Positions 10,201 through 18,174 of a stretch of DNA of 64,000 nucleotides are shown piece by piece; the stretch's first letter is position 1, and each line of letters starts with the position of its first letter. The notes beneath the pieces were generated by a model. It saw nothing but the letters and a program-made list of their open reading frames with translations. It ran no database searches and was not told the origin of the DNA. Origin of the DNA: Methylomonas sp. AM2-LC (GTDB taxonomy: Bacteria > Pseudomonadota > Gammaproteobacteria > Methylococcales > Methylomonadaceae); NCBI RefSeq assembly GCF_039904985.1, contig NZ_CP157006.1:1-64000 (forward strand), given 5' to 3'. Made by a program: the position numbers and the translations under genes.

Positions 10201-10407
10201 GATATGGCTATACGAATCGAGGATATTGTCAATAGTCATAAAATCCGCGACTGGACACGCAGTCGGGACGTGAAAAATCACATGATCAACGACATTGAGG
10301 ATTACTTTTACAGTCTTAAAGGACGCTATGAGCTGGAAATTGATTTCGGCATCATTGAAGCCATGATCAATCAACTGATGGCCATCGCCGAACGCAGGGA
10401 CTCGTAG
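7213..10407 (+). CDS. hsdR: Type I restriction endonuclease subunit HsdR
   Basis: This 1064-residue protein is the DNA translocase and nuclease subunit. The N-terminal HsdR_N nuclease domain carries the PD-(D/E)xK core, with RPDIV near 151 and IECK (Glu166, Lys168). The superfamily 2 motor follows with Walker A GSGKS (344-348) and the DESH box (442-445). The C-terminal helical region (about 780-1064) binds the modification subunits. The length is normal and the frame is intact, so restriction should be active. A ribosome site AGGAAA precedes the ATG. The 4-base spacing to the metallopeptidase gene places both on one message. Confidence 0.95.
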   Translation: MAVHDYLEDLSSLLPAVVLLQKLGFNYLTSSEQLVLRSGRTSKCVLESVLAEQLQKFNSITFKGKQYPFSDGNIQKAVQALAGIPFDSLMNTSEQVYDLLTLGKSLEQTIDGYTKSFSLHYIDWQHPENNVYHICDEFVLERRNSKLTRRPDIVLFVNGIPLAVIECKRPDLKDAAEEGISQHLRNQRSDEIPELFTFSQVLLSVCQNKALYGTTGTPAKFWALWKEDDKGTQEECLHNLVNTPASTEFKAKLFAERTEQQQDYMEKLWQSGERLPSPQDKAIHSLLRPERLLELIYQFIVFDNKEKKIGRYQQYFAVKATLDRVTHSRGDSQRPGGVIWHTTGSGKSLTMVMLAKALVLEPSIHNQKIVLVTDRVDLDDQIYKTFHACGKPVVQAKTGEHLLELIAHDKATIITTIIDKFESASRKRKIRDESSNIFVLVDESHRSQYGVSHAKMQNVFPNACYIGFTGTPLLKKEKTTAKKFGGFIHKYTMNQAVADGAVTPLLYEGRMSELHGDQAQIDKWFERITKDLTPQQKADLKNKFRREDELSKSDQRIAEIAYDIGQHFKHNFKDTGKKGQLAVSSKAMALRYKKYFDEFGDVSTELVISAPDTREGNTSVDENTLEEVQAFWKTMMAKYGNDQKYQDSIINAFKHSDDPEILIVVDKLLTGFDAPRNTVLYLDKRLKEHNILQAIARVNRLFEGKDYGLIIDYRGIFGELNDAIDTYAALENEGFDKEDIEGSLTDVSEEIRLLPQRDTNTWEVFKEVGNQKDLEAMQRHLEPEDRRQRFYETLSLFAKTLQLALANAKFQDETPEVKVNRYKNDLKYFLNLRTAVKQRYGEAVDYSSYEIQIRNMVNKYIGAAAVTQLIAPVNVFAIDEFEKEIEAIEGDAGKADAIASRMKKTITEKMEEDPALYKRLSQLIDEAIAEHRAKRLSDMEYLKKIRKALDELRGKRGSELPDKLRTRDDAKAYYGALLEPMTRYDLQGHPLDEFVADMAIRIEDIVNSHKIRDWTRSRDVKNHMINDIEDYFYSLKGRYELEIDFGIIEAMINQLMAIAERRDS

Positions 10408-10410
10408 CCG

Positions 10411-11154
10411 ATGCAATCGAACGATTCACCTTCATTACAGCATTCGATTTTATATGGAGAGACGGAAATTAGCTTTTCGTTAAATTTTGCTGATCGTAAG
10501 ACACTGGCTATTCATGTGTATCCAGACGGCAAAGTGGGGGTCGATGCTCCGATGTTGGCAGACATCGATAAGGTTTACGGTAAGGTCAAAAAACGGGCAG
10601 CATGGATACTCAAACAACAGCGGCAATTTGAACACTATCCGGCTCCACTGTCTGAAAGACGCTATGTTTCCGGCGAAACGCACCGCTATTTAGGTCGGCA
10701 GTACCGATTAAAAATTATTGAGGGCTCGGATGAAATCGTCAAATTGACACGCGGTAAGCTTCAGGTTGAAACCCGCTATCCGCAAGATTACTTACGTGTG
10801 CAACGGCTTTTACAAGCCTGGTACCGTTCAAAAGCGCTAATGGTATTTACTGAGCGCTATATTCAATGTGTCCAACATATCGAGCGTTTGGGCATTGTTC
10901 ACGACAAAGGCTTCCATCTTCGATTTATGTCTAAACGCTGGGGAAGTTGCACCGGCAAGGGCATTATCACCCTGAATCCAGAATTAATTGCGGCACCCAA
11001 AGACTGTATTGATTACGTCATTACTCATGAGTTGTGCCATTTGAAAGAGCATAATCATGGATCGGCATTTTACCGTCTGCTGTCGGCAGTGATGAAAGAT
11101 TGGGAGTTACGTAGGAAGCGATTAAATGAAATAGTGGAAGTGAGGTTTGTTTAG
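10411..11154 (+). CDS. YgjP-like zinc metallopeptidase (DUF45/M48-type)
   Basis: The 247-residue protein carries HELCH (His206-His210) with a further histidine at 216, the zinc-binding HExxH signature of the YgjP/WLM group. The region SKRWGSCTGKGIITLNPEL just before it is also typical. Such genes are often found directly after hsdR, but their role there is not known; protein processing or maturation is a guess. It begins 4 bases after hsdR and ends 3 bases before the truncated NTPase gene, consistent with a shared transcript. Confidence 0.85.
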   Translation: MQSNDSPSLQHSILYGETEISFSLNFADRKTLAIHVYPDGKVGVDAPMLADIDKVYGKVKKRAAWILKQQRQFEHYPAPLSERRYVSGETHRYLGRQYRLKIIEGSDEIVKLTRGKLQVETRYPQDYLRVQRLLQAWYRSKALMVFTERYIQCVQHIERLGIVHDKGFHLRFMSKRWGSCTGKGIITLNPELIAAPKDCIDYVITHELCHLKEHNHGSAFYRLLSAVMKDWELRRKRLNEIVEVRFV

Positions 11155-11157
11155 ATA

Positions 11158-11598
11158 ATGAATTTTGTTGACTTAAATCGTCAATTTTCTCCTTTGGATA
11201 TTGACCGAAACCAAGACCAAGAACCAGATTTTGATTGGCTAGCATACTCGGATCGCAAATTAGATTGGGGCGAAATACTCAAGCATCGCCGCGTGGTACT
11301 ACTTGCAGAAGCTTTAAGTGGGAAAACCCAAGAGCTACAAAATCGCGCCAAAGTGCTGAGTGAAGCCGGGTATCCAGCCTTCTTTGTCAGAATTGAAGAT
11401 TTGGCTGATGATGGTTTTGAAGCTGCTCTCGATGCCGTTTCAATTCAGTCCTTTCAATGCTGGAAAACTGATCCAAGAGCAGATGCCTGGTTTTTTCTTG
11501 ATTCTGTGGACGAAGCCCGCCTCAATGGTAAGCGCTTCGAAAATGCATTACGAAAGTTCGAAAATGAACTTGGTTTAAATCATCTCGTGTCAAGGTAA
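11158..11598 (+). pseudogene. Truncated P-loop NTPase, last gene of the defence operon
   Basis: Only about 146 residues remain. A nucleotide-binding motif is seen as VVLLAEALSGKTQEL (near 42-56) and a Walker B-like strand as AWFFLDSVDEA (near 108-118). This resembles the N-terminus of a large NACHT/STAND-type NTPase often placed beside type I restriction genes. The stop codon TAA (11596-11598) lies in the terminal repeat of the inverted-repeat element that begins at 11595, so the gene has been cut off by that element. The remainder is not found on its far side. Confidence 0.7.
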
Positions 11599-11853
11599 GG
11601 ATTCGTGCGATTTTGGGCAATAGCAACCATGATAATGCGCGTAAAACCAGTTATACTTGGTTTCCGTATAACACAACATAGCGACACCGTTTTTCGTACA
11701 TTATTGAGGCCGATTTTAGTGACAAAAGTGGTATTTTATTAAACCCATCGGAAAACAGTTGTTTTCCGACAGGCTAAATATGATAATTTTGCATAATAGA
11801 TGCTAAAACACATGATTTTAGCCACTATTGCCCAAAATCGCGCGAATCCTTAC
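11595..11853. mobile_element. 259-bp MITE-like element with 29-bp terminal inverted repeats
   Basis: The left end (11595-11623, beginning GTAAGGATTCGTGCGATTT) and the right end (11825-11853) are reverse complements with a single mismatch. The interior has no open reading frame but carries a hairpin with a 9-base stem (CGGAAAAC and GTTTTCCG, near 11750-11771). The element separates two convergent broken NTPase genes, so it probably marks a deletion or recombination rather than a simple insertion. No clear target duplication remains. No second copy is present in the window. Confidence 0.7.
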
Positions 11854-12043
11854 GGTCACCCATACCACGCGGCCCGATAAACAGAAAGTGATGTTTGGGT
11901 TTCTTGTTAATCGTTTTGCGCAAAATCTCGATAACATCCTGGAATAGCGACTCCCGACCCACAGTGATACTGCGTCTATGCTCTGGACCTGTGATACCGG
12001 CGCGATACAGACCTAATTGCGAACTGGGACGCGAATCACGCAT
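11825..12043 (-). pseudogene. N-terminal fragment of a second ATPase
   Basis: About 60 residues of native sequence starting MRDSRPSSQLGLYRAGIT end in FLFIGPRGMG, the beginning of a Walker A motif. The invariant Lys-Ser/Thr is lost where the terminal repeat of the inverted-repeat element begins (11853), and the frame runs on into the element. The start at 12043 has a good GGTGGAG ribosome site. It overlaps the stop of the upstream ATPase gene by 8 bases, so the two ATPases formed an operon. The product is presumably non-functional. Confidence 0.75.
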
Positions 12044-13259
12044 AGTATTTTCTCCACCAATCTTTGAGTAAACCGCTGGCAAAGTCGTATTGGTCTGGCG
12101 ATGCCTCTACCACGTAAAAATCGTTTTCGAGATCGCGTAGCAACTGATTGAACAGACGTTTTCGCTCATGATCGGCTGGCGAAATACCTAGCGATTGAAT
12201 AATACGTTCAAACTCTTGTAGCAATGTCGAACGCTCCAGATCAACTGGGCTTAGGCTTAGTTTGGCCAATAGCGCATAGGCGGCTGTGCGTTTGGGTTCG
12301 TCGTAATATTGATGGATGCGCGAGTAGTAATGTTGCAGTTTATCGCGTGCTGCGCTGCTAACGATCAAATCGCCAAATGCGATTTTGACATCGTTCAAAA
12401 CCAGTGGCCGAGATTCCCGTTTACTGGTGCGATAAAGATCCTGGGTGATCATTTGCAAAAATAATGGCACTGGACGACCAATTCGTTGTGCCACTTCCCT
12501 GGGTATACCCTCATCCATGTCCACATTACGCTCTGCTAACATGCTCAACACAAACTCCTCGACCTGAGACGAGGTTAAGACAGGGAGACGTTCTTCGTGC
12601 AAAGCGTTGATCAAGTCGAGGGAATCCATTGCATCCAGGGTGCTGGAAAGATTGACTGAGCCACCCAGCAGCCAACGCACAGAATCATGCTTTGGACGCG
12701 GATTCAGGCAATGACCACGAAACCAGGCTAAAAACGGACGCACCAAATCCGGATGGTTACGCTTCATGTTCAGGATCATATCCGGAAATTCGTCTACTAT
12801 GAATAGCAACGGTGTTTTCGATTGCCTAACCACGGCGAAGAAATCATCATCCCCCAAGGCCTTCCATTCATCGTGCAAATTGGGAATTTGCTGACGCAGT
12901 GCCACTTTGAATCCGGCAATCTCGACTTTTTCCACTTGACCAAGTAGCTTTCCAATACATTCAGAACCGGTTTGAAATATGTTGCGAAACAACTGCGGGT
13001 GCTTTGCTTCGAAAGCATCCAAAAGTGTCAATAGAAATTCGGCGGGATGATCAATATCTTGCACAAATATTGAAATTGCAGAATACCCGGCCTGTGGATA
13101 TGCAGCCAAATGATCCATAACGCTGGTTTTGCCGGTTCGACGTGGTGCCGTCAACAAAACGTGTTCGGTTCGTAAAGTTTCCCATAACAGATCTATGAAA
13201 TCATCCCGAAACCAGAGATCCTCTGGCTCCAGTGGCGATTCTGTATAAAAATCGGACAT
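12036..13259 (-). CDS. AAA/STAND-type ATP-binding protein, intact
   Basis: This 407-residue protein has Walker A APRRTGKTS (near 38-46) and Walker B LLFIVDEFPDM (near 148-158). A helical C-terminal part ends in LLKDWWRKYYA, and the total fits the archaeal-type/STAND ATPase group used in signalling and some defence systems. Its exact role is unknown to me. It was the first gene of a two-ATPase operon whose second gene is now truncated. Its promoter region (13260-13345) carries repeated and inverted TTGTTGTA motifs that may be an operator. Confidence 0.75.
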   Translation of the reverse strand: MSDFYTESPLEPEDLWFRDDFIDLLWETLRTEHVLLTAPRRTGKTSVMDHLAAYPQAGYSAISIFVQDIDHPAEFLLTLLDAFEAKHPQLFRNIFQTGSECIGKLLGQVEKVEIAGFKVALRQQIPNLHDEWKALGDDDFFAVVRQSKTPLLFIVDEFPDMILNMKRNHPDLVRPFLAWFRGHCLNPRPKHDSVRWLLGGSVNLSSTLDAMDSLDLINALHEERLPVLTSSQVEEFVLSMLAERNVDMDEGIPREVAQRIGRPVPLFLQMITQDLYRTSKRESRPLVLNDVKIAFGDLIVSSAARDKLQHYYSRIHQYYDEPKRTAAYALLAKLSLSPVDLERSTLLQEFERIIQSLGISPADHERKRLFNQLLRDLENDFYVVEASPDQYDFASGLLKDWWRKYYA

Positions 13260-13272
13260 AAATTATTCCTAG

Positions 13273-13334
13273 ACAATTTTGTTGTATAACTATGTTGTTA
13301 ATTAATTATATACATAACAAAATTGTTGTACAAC
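13273..13334 (-). promoter_or_regulatory. Inverted-repeat operator candidate upstream of the ATPase gene
   Basis: ACAATTTTGTT (13273-13283) and AACAAAATTGT (13317-13327) form an inverted repeat of 11 bases with a 33-base AT-rich centre. The related words GTTGTATAAC (13281-13290) and GTTGTACAAC (13325-13334) follow each arm. The whole lies immediately before the ATPase start and would suit a dimeric repressor. The following stretch to 13459 shows no gene. Confidence 0.45.
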
Positions 13335-13459
13335 AAAAAACATTCTAAGCGGATTGGGTTGGTACAACCCTTAAGCCAATAGCTAAGTGTGGCATAAGAT
13401 GATAGTTTCGACTGTTGGGTTAGCGCTATTGAGATAACCCAACAATCGTGCGTAATTGA

Positions 13460-13741
13460 TTAATGCAATTTTTGCAAAGTCTGCAAAAACTGCGCGGCAT
13501 CCTGATAACCCACTACCCGACTACTGGTTTTTTCCTGCCCATCCGCTGCAAAAAAGATAATGCCCGGCGGACCAATTAATCCAAAGTGTTTTAATAAGGC
13601 TTTATCGTTTTGATTGTTTTCGGTAACGTCGGCACGTAAAAATACAGACTGCGCTAAGTTTTTTTGCACTTCGGCATTTTTAAACGTATAGGCTTCCATT
13701 TCCTTGCAGAAAACACACCAATCCGCGTAAAAATCCAGCAT
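13460..13741 (-). pseudogene. dsbD: C-terminal thioredoxin domain of DsbD, 5' truncated
   Basis: The 93-residue frame begins exactly inside the DsbD gamma-domain signature (MLDFYADWCVFCKEME, with the CxxC pair). It continues to a normal C-terminus with the cis-Pro segment GLIGPPGIIFF. Complete DsbD proteins have about 570-600 residues, with a periplasmic alpha domain and a membrane beta domain upstream of this part. The gene is interrupted at base 13741 by the MITE that begins at 13742, so no signal peptide or membrane part exists and the fragment is unlikely to work. Confidence 0.85.
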
Positions 13742-13979
13742 GGGGCAGTTACCACATAGCTGTAAAAACCGCCATCTTGGTTAAACTTAACCAAAAGCAT
13801 CTAAAATGCAGTCTCTCATAAGTCGAAAAATATCCTATTGATAGTGATTTTAGGTATTTTGTGGCTTAGTGATAAAATACTAGTTAAAATCTTAGAAAGT
13901 CTTAATCTATTGATTATACATAATTAATACACCGATCAGGAGAAGATGAGACTTTTTACAGCTATGTGGTAACTACCCC
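13742..13979. mobile_element. 238-bp MITE, copy 1, with 27-bp terminal inverted repeats
   Basis: The left end (13742-13768, GGGGCAGTTACCACATAGC and on) and the right end (13953-13979) are reverse complements with one mismatch. The interior has no long reading frame. Bases 13742-13965 are repeated without any difference I could find at 24448-24671, so the element was recently mobile. It cuts dsbD on its left and borders a different gene fragment on its right, and no target duplication is visible. Confidence 0.85.
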
Positions 13980-13987
13980 AAGTTAGG

Positions 13988-14116
13988 GCTATTGTCGATA
14001 CGATTGTTGAACGCCAGGAACAAGCGCTAGAGGAACAGCAGCAGCAAGCCCAAAAGGAGCAACTTTCAGAAAAATTGATGCAACGGCAAGAAAATCGACG
14101 GGGTATCAGAGTCTAG
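13988..14116 (+). pseudogene. C-terminal gene fragment, glutamine-rich
   Basis: An open stretch of 42 codons beginning AIVDTIVERQEQALEE and ending in a TAG at 14114 has no start codon and begins next to the MITE. Its Gln/Glu/Arg-rich end resembles the tails of Rpn/PD-(D/E)XK transposase-type nucleases, but it is too short to classify. A terminator follows directly, which supports its former role as the end of a real gene. Confidence 0.4.
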
Positions 14117-14154
14117 TTTTTTCATGTCATTGCCGCTTAAAAGCGGCACTCTGC

Positions 14155-14185
14155 AACGCCTTGCTTATTTAGAAGGCGTTTTTTT
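14155..14185 (+). terminator. Rho-independent terminator
   Basis: AACGCCTT pairs with AAGGCGTT around a short loop and is followed by a run of T (14179-14185). A second small hairpin (GCCGCTT/AAGCGGC) precedes it at 14132-14146. It ends the transcript of the gene fragment upstream. Nothing else is seen up to 14285. Confidence 0.75.
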
Positions 14186-14285
14186 GGCATAGTTGTATTG
14201 GATCACGTTTGAAACCGGTCAGACTGACTCACCATAAAATCACAGATGCAATATAATAAAGGTACTCATCTACACCACAGGCGGG

Positions 14286-14570
14286 TTAATGTGGTACGTT
14301 GTGAGCAAAAATGCTGCCGTCGTCAACCTCAAAGCGGCCTTTGTAGCCAGAGGCTTTAATGGCATTGTAGGCGCGGTCTAGGCTGGTGTAGTCCTTGTTT
14401 TTCTTGTCTCGGCTAGAATTGGTCACGCAATGCCCAAAGGCGTAGACGGATGGCTTACCGTAGGCGGCGATTGTCCAAACCATTTTGCCGGATGAGTCAG
14501 CATTGCCGTAAAACCGGATAAGTTCTACATCTTCGGCTTGGATAAGGTTCTTAAGTTCGTCGATTGTCAT
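14286..14570 (-). CDS. Hypothetical protein, 94 residues
   Basis: I do not recognise a family. The protein is small, soluble and mixed in charge, without signal peptide or membrane segment, and begins MTIDELKNLIQAEDVELIR. The start is well supported by an AAGGGGAGC ribosome site 5-8 bases upstream. It stands alone between a terminator and the left end of the RIT element, which it faces with its promoter side. A longer overlapping frame upstream (14567-14779) looks spurious. Confidence 0.55.
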   Translation of the reverse strand: MTIDELKNLIQAEDVELIRFYGNADSSGKMVWTIAAYGKPSVYAFGHCVTNSSRDKKNKDYTSLDRAYNAIKASGYKGRFEVDDGSIFAHNVPH

Positions 14571-14740
14571 GATAGCTCCCCTTTGAAGGTGAGCTTATTA
14601 TATAACAAGGTTGAAACTTTGTTATTGCATAGTGTGTCATATGTAATAACATATTTATGATTTTGCATCGGCTTGGCAGGCTTAAATGAAACACTCGCGG
14701 CAGTCTGTCCGGATACTGATTTTCGCGAATAGCGGCTATC

Positions 14741-14770
14741 GGCCACTATGGATAGATATTCATAGTGGCC
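14741..14770. repeat. Palindrome spanning the left end of the RIT element
   Basis: GGCCACTATG (14741-14750) and CATAGTGGCC (14761-14770) are perfect reverse complements separated by 10 bases. The right arm includes the first bases of the RIT terminal repeat (from 14766). Such a palindrome at the boundary could be the target or the recombinase binding site. The region 14579-14740 holds no gene. Confidence 0.6.
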
Positions 14771-14865
14771 GCTATGCATAGAAGATAACTATGTGTAGTA
14801 ACAATAAGCTTCTGTATGCAAATCCTTAATTTTTTTGACTATTTTTAAAAGTGTAGTCTTTTAGC

Positions 14866-14894
14866 TTGACATAGTTTTACCGTAGTTCTGAAGT
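14866..14894 (+). promoter_or_regulatory. Possible promoter of the RIT recombinase operon
   Basis: TTGACA (14866-14871) is a consensus -35 box. At 17 bases the -10 region (14889-14894, TGAAGT) is poor, so the promoter would be weak or need an activator. The ribosome site AGGAGG (14912-14917) lies directly before the ritA ATG. Confidence 0.35.
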
Positions 14895-14922
14895 GGAAAC
14901 TCACTCACTTCAGGAGGTTCAA

Positions 14923-16164
14923 ATGAACTCTGACCACCACACAAGCAATTGGCTATTTGAGAGCCAATTGGCACCTTTCGTAGATGCTTTCATGCTGCAT
15001 ATGTTTGATTGCCGCTATGCACCAAACACGATTAATAATTACCTTGCTGGACTGGCCCACTTTGCGCACTGGATAACCCTATGCAATATTGATGTTAAAA
15101 GCATCGATGAAAAGCTAATACACCAATTTCTTAACGATCACCTGCCTCGGTGTAACTGTAAAAAACCTGTATACCACCACCGACAAGATTTGCATGCAGC
15201 ACTTGGTCATCTTCTTGTTCAGCTGCGCGCCAATGCCGTCATCGCCGATCCAGCAATAGGGCTAACGCCGGTGGATGAGGAGTTGCGCCGATTCGATGAG
15301 TATATGAACCGTGTCCGAGGACTCGCACCCATAACGCGTAAACAATCTATTGCTGTCATTCGCCGCCTGCTTTTTGGGCAGTTTGCCGATCAAGCCATTG
15401 TGGTCAGCACTTTCAGGCCCGACGATATACGCAAGTTTGTCGCCTGTCAGGGCGAGTTTTGCAAAGTTCCCGCCAGTATAAAAGGCACTATCTCGGCATT
15501 ACGCGGCTATTTTCGTTACCGTACCACCCTGGGTGATAGGGTGCATCATTTAATTGGTGTCACCAGCTATCCAGCCAATTGGCAACAGGCTTCTTTACCG
15601 AAAACATTGAACACTAATGAAATTGAACGTTTATTGGCCGCCCTTGACTATGGCGGCGCAGCTTCACGCAGAACGGCAGCCATCGTGCATTGTGCGCTGG
15701 ATCTTGGCTTGCGAAGCTGCGAGGTGGCCCAACTTGGGCTTGATGACATTGACTGGTCGGCTGCGACTATCACGCTGCGACACACCAAAGGCCGTCGCGA
15801 CGATGTCATGCCGTTACCCGCTGCAACCGGCCAAGCCATTGCCGATTATTTGAAGTTCGAGCGGCCACAAACCACCAACCGGGCGGTGTTTGTGCGCAAC
15901 GTTGCACCACGCGACCAGCCTGTCGGCCCTGATCTCATCCAAAAATCGATACGGCAGGCTTATGCCCATGCCGGATTGCCCTACACGCGTTCACATCTTC
16001 TGCGGCACACTATGGCCAGCCGACTATTGGCGGGCGGCAGTTCGATTAAAGAGGTGGCCGATGTCTTGCGGCACCGCTCACTGAATACCACCCTAGTTTA
16101 CGCTAAACTCGACAGCAAAAATCTTGCAGCGGTGGCCTTGCCTTGGCCAGGGAGTGTGTCATGA
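14923..16164 (+). CDS. ritA: Tyrosine recombinase, first gene of the RIT trio
   Basis: The protein of about 413 residues has an N-terminal SAM-like core-binding domain and a C-terminal catalytic domain. The catalytic set is visible as DLGLRSCEVAQL (first Arg), HLLRHTMASRLL (His-x-x-Arg) and the nucleophile in HRSLNTTLVYAKLD (Tyr). The start is set at ATG 14923 because AGGAGG lies 5 bases before it; an upstream in-frame GTG at 14893 lacks a ribosome site. The stop overlaps ritB (ATGA). It would act on the terminal repeats together with the two other recombinases. Confidence 0.9.
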   Translation: MNSDHHTSNWLFESQLAPFVDAFMLHMFDCRYAPNTINNYLAGLAHFAHWITLCNIDVKSIDEKLIHQFLNDHLPRCNCKKPVYHHRQDLHAALGHLLVQLRANAVIADPAIGLTPVDEELRRFDEYMNRVRGLAPITRKQSIAVIRRLLFGQFADQAIVVSTFRPDDIRKFVACQGEFCKVPASIKGTISALRGYFRYRTTLGDRVHHLIGVTSYPANWQQASLPKTLNTNEIERLLAALDYGGAASRRTAAIVHCALDLGLRSCEVAQLGLDDIDWSAATITLRHTKGRRDDVMPLPAATGQAIADYLKFERPQTTNRAVFVRNVAPRDQPVGPDLIQKSIRQAYAHAGLPYTRSHLLRHTMASRLLAGGSSIKEVADVLRHRSLNTTLVYAKLDSKNLAAVALPWPGSVS

Positions 16165-17138
16165 ATGCATACATCACCCTGCAAACACATGCCGAAAATT
16201 ACCTGGGTGAGCGTCGTCGGCTGGGTTTTGGCTTGCGCAGTTCGGGCTATTCGGTGATGAGTTTTGCCCGCTACGCCGACTCCCTTAATAGCCAAGAACC
16301 CTTGACCGTTGAGATCATGGCCGATTGGGCACGGCAAGACCAGGGCAAGAGTGATAAACCATCCACTTGGGCGCGACGACTGAAAAAGTTACGTCCGTTT
16401 TGCTGTTACCTACAACAATTTGAACCCCGTACCGAGGTGCCAGACGATAGTATCTTTGGTCGAATTGGCCAGCGCTTGGCACCGCACATTTATAGCGAGC
16501 AGGAAATTATCGATTTGTTGGCAGCAGCCCGTAATCTGGGTTCATTCATTCCAGGGTTGCGTGGTGCCACCTACGAAACGCTGTTCGGCTTAATAGCATC
16601 CAGTGGGCTTCGTGTTTCTGAAGCGGTGCATCTGCTAGATACGGATGTCGATCTAAAATCAGGTATGCTGACCATACGGCAAACCAAATTTGCCAAGTCA
16701 CGCCATGTTCCGCTCCATCCAAGTACTGTAGAGGCACTGAAACACTATCGGTCACAGCGAAATTTGTCTATTGAAGTGGTGAATGATACGCCATTTTTCG
16801 TCGGCACACGGGGTCGGCATCTCGGGCATAGCCTGGATCTTCGGCAAGTTCATCGTGTCTTCATCAATTTACGTGACCAATTAGGTTGGCTCAATCGCGG
16901 TGCGCACAACGGCCCACGAATCCATGATTTGAGGCACACCTTTGTCGTACGCCGCGTGCTGCTTTGGCAGTCACAAGGTTTGGATGTCGACCAGCATATG
17001 TTGGCCTTGTCCACGTATCTGGGCCATACCAATGTGACCAACACATATTGGTATCTGACCGGCATCCCCCAGCTCATGGCGGTGGCGGCAGAAAAGTTTG
17101 AAAGCTTCACGCAAATGCCGGAGGTGTACCATGACTGA
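16161..17138 (+). CDS. ritB: Tyrosine recombinase, second gene of the RIT trio
   Basis: The protein of about 325 residues is a phage-integrase-type recombinase. The catalytic residues lie in SSGLRVSEAVHL, the His-x-x-Arg box in IHDLRHTFVVRRV, and the tyrosine nucleophile in HTNVTNTYWYLTG. The start is ATG 16161, which overlaps the ritA stop; a TTG at 16143 is in frame but unneeded. The 3' end overlaps the start of the third recombinase by 8 bases, indicating coupled translation. Confidence 0.9.
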   Translation: MNAYITLQTHAENYLGERRRLGFGLRSSGYSVMSFARYADSLNSQEPLTVEIMADWARQDQGKSDKPSTWARRLKKLRPFCCYLQQFEPRTEVPDDSIFGRIGQRLAPHIYSEQEIIDLLAAARNLGSFIPGLRGATYETLFGLIASSGLRVSEAVHLLDTDVDLKSGMLTIRQTKFAKSRHVPLHPSTVEALKHYRSQRNLSIEVVNDTPFFVGTRGRHLGHSLDLRQVHRVFINLRDQLGWLNRGAHNGPRIHDLRHTFVVRRVLLWQSQGLDVDQHMLALSTYLGHTNVTNTYWYLTGIPQLMAVAAEKFESFTQMPEVYHD

Positions 17139-18137
17139 AATAACAGCGCCTCGGCCGGTTTCATTTGCTGCTTTAGTCCAGCAATTTTTTACGGAATATC
17201 TGGTGACCCAGCGCGCATTAAGTCCTCGCACGATTGCTTCCTACCGGGATGCCATGCTGTTGTTCCTGGACTTTGCACGTCATCGCCTGGGTAAAATGCC
17301 GACTTAAACGACATCGTACCGGAGTTGATACTGGCGTTTCTGGATCACTTGGAACAAGAACGACAAAATTCGGTGCGCAGCCGCAACCTGAGACTGACGG
17401 CGTTGCGTGCGTTTCTTAAGTTTGCAGCACGGCGTGACGTAACATCTTTCTTTGTCATTGAACAAGCGTTGGGCGTACCCATGAAGCGTTTTGAGCGTCC
17501 AGTGTTGGGCTTCTTGAACCGTGATGAAATGTTGGCGGTGATTGGGCAGCCCGGGGATACTTGGACTTCGCAACGTGACCATCTATTATTCGCCATGCTT
17601 TATAACACAGGCGCTCGTGTCTCAGAAATCATTGGTGTTAAGGTGGGCGATGTGGTGTTGGGTGAATCCGCATGCGTACATTTACGTGGCAAGGGTCGCA
17701 AACAGCGATCAACACCTTTATGGAAAAGCACAGTTCAGGAAATCGGACTCTGGTTACGACGTAACCCAACACTGGGAACAGACACCGCGTTGTTGCCCAA
17801 TCGGGATGGTAATACGATGACACGGTGTAATGTCACGCAACGCCTAAACATTGCGGTAGCTCGTGCAGCTAAGGTGTATAGCAGCCTCTCCAAACGAAAA
17901 ATATCGCCGCATATCATAAGGCATACGACCGCCATGCATCTGTTACAGTCGGGTGTTGCTTTCAGTGTAATCGCTTTGTGGTTGGGTCATGAAAGCACAA
18001 CCACCACACATCGATATGTTGAGGCCGATTTGGCGATGAAGGAAAAGGCTCTTGCCAGGCTCCAAGAGCCAGACACCATCCTTTGTCGTTACCATCCGGC
18101 TGATGATGAATTGATGCAGTTCCTTAAAGAACTATAA
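17131..18137 (+). pseudogene. ritC: Tyrosine recombinase, third gene of the RIT trio, frameshifted
   Basis: The N-terminal part (17131-17307, MTEITAPRPVSFAALVQQ) ends after GKMPT at a premature TAA. The sequence continues in another frame (LNDIVPELILAFLDHLE) to 18137, and restoring one base near 17302 would join both parts into one protein of about 335 residues. The catalytic set in the second part is intact (NTGARVSEIIGV, HIIRHTTAMHLL, HESTTTTHRYVEAD). The lesion may be a true mutation, a programmed frameshift or a sequencing error. Confidence 0.8.
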
Positions 18138-18148
18138 CTATGTATAGC

Positions 18149-18174
18149 GCACTACCAGGCTTTACTGGTAGTGC
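18149..18174 (+). terminator. Strong hairpin after the RIT operon
   Basis: GCACTACCAG and CTGGTAGTGC form a perfect 10-base stem around a 6-base loop, 12 bases after the ritC stop. The T-run is poor (GTGGGTTTCT), so it may be a weak terminator or a protector of the message end. Bases 18236-18381 beyond the element hold no gene. Confidence 0.5.

Noticed and set aside
14567..14779. 70-residue minus-strand frame upstream of the 94-residue gene
   Set aside because: It covers palindromes and the RIT end, has no ribosome site, and its composition is not coding-like.
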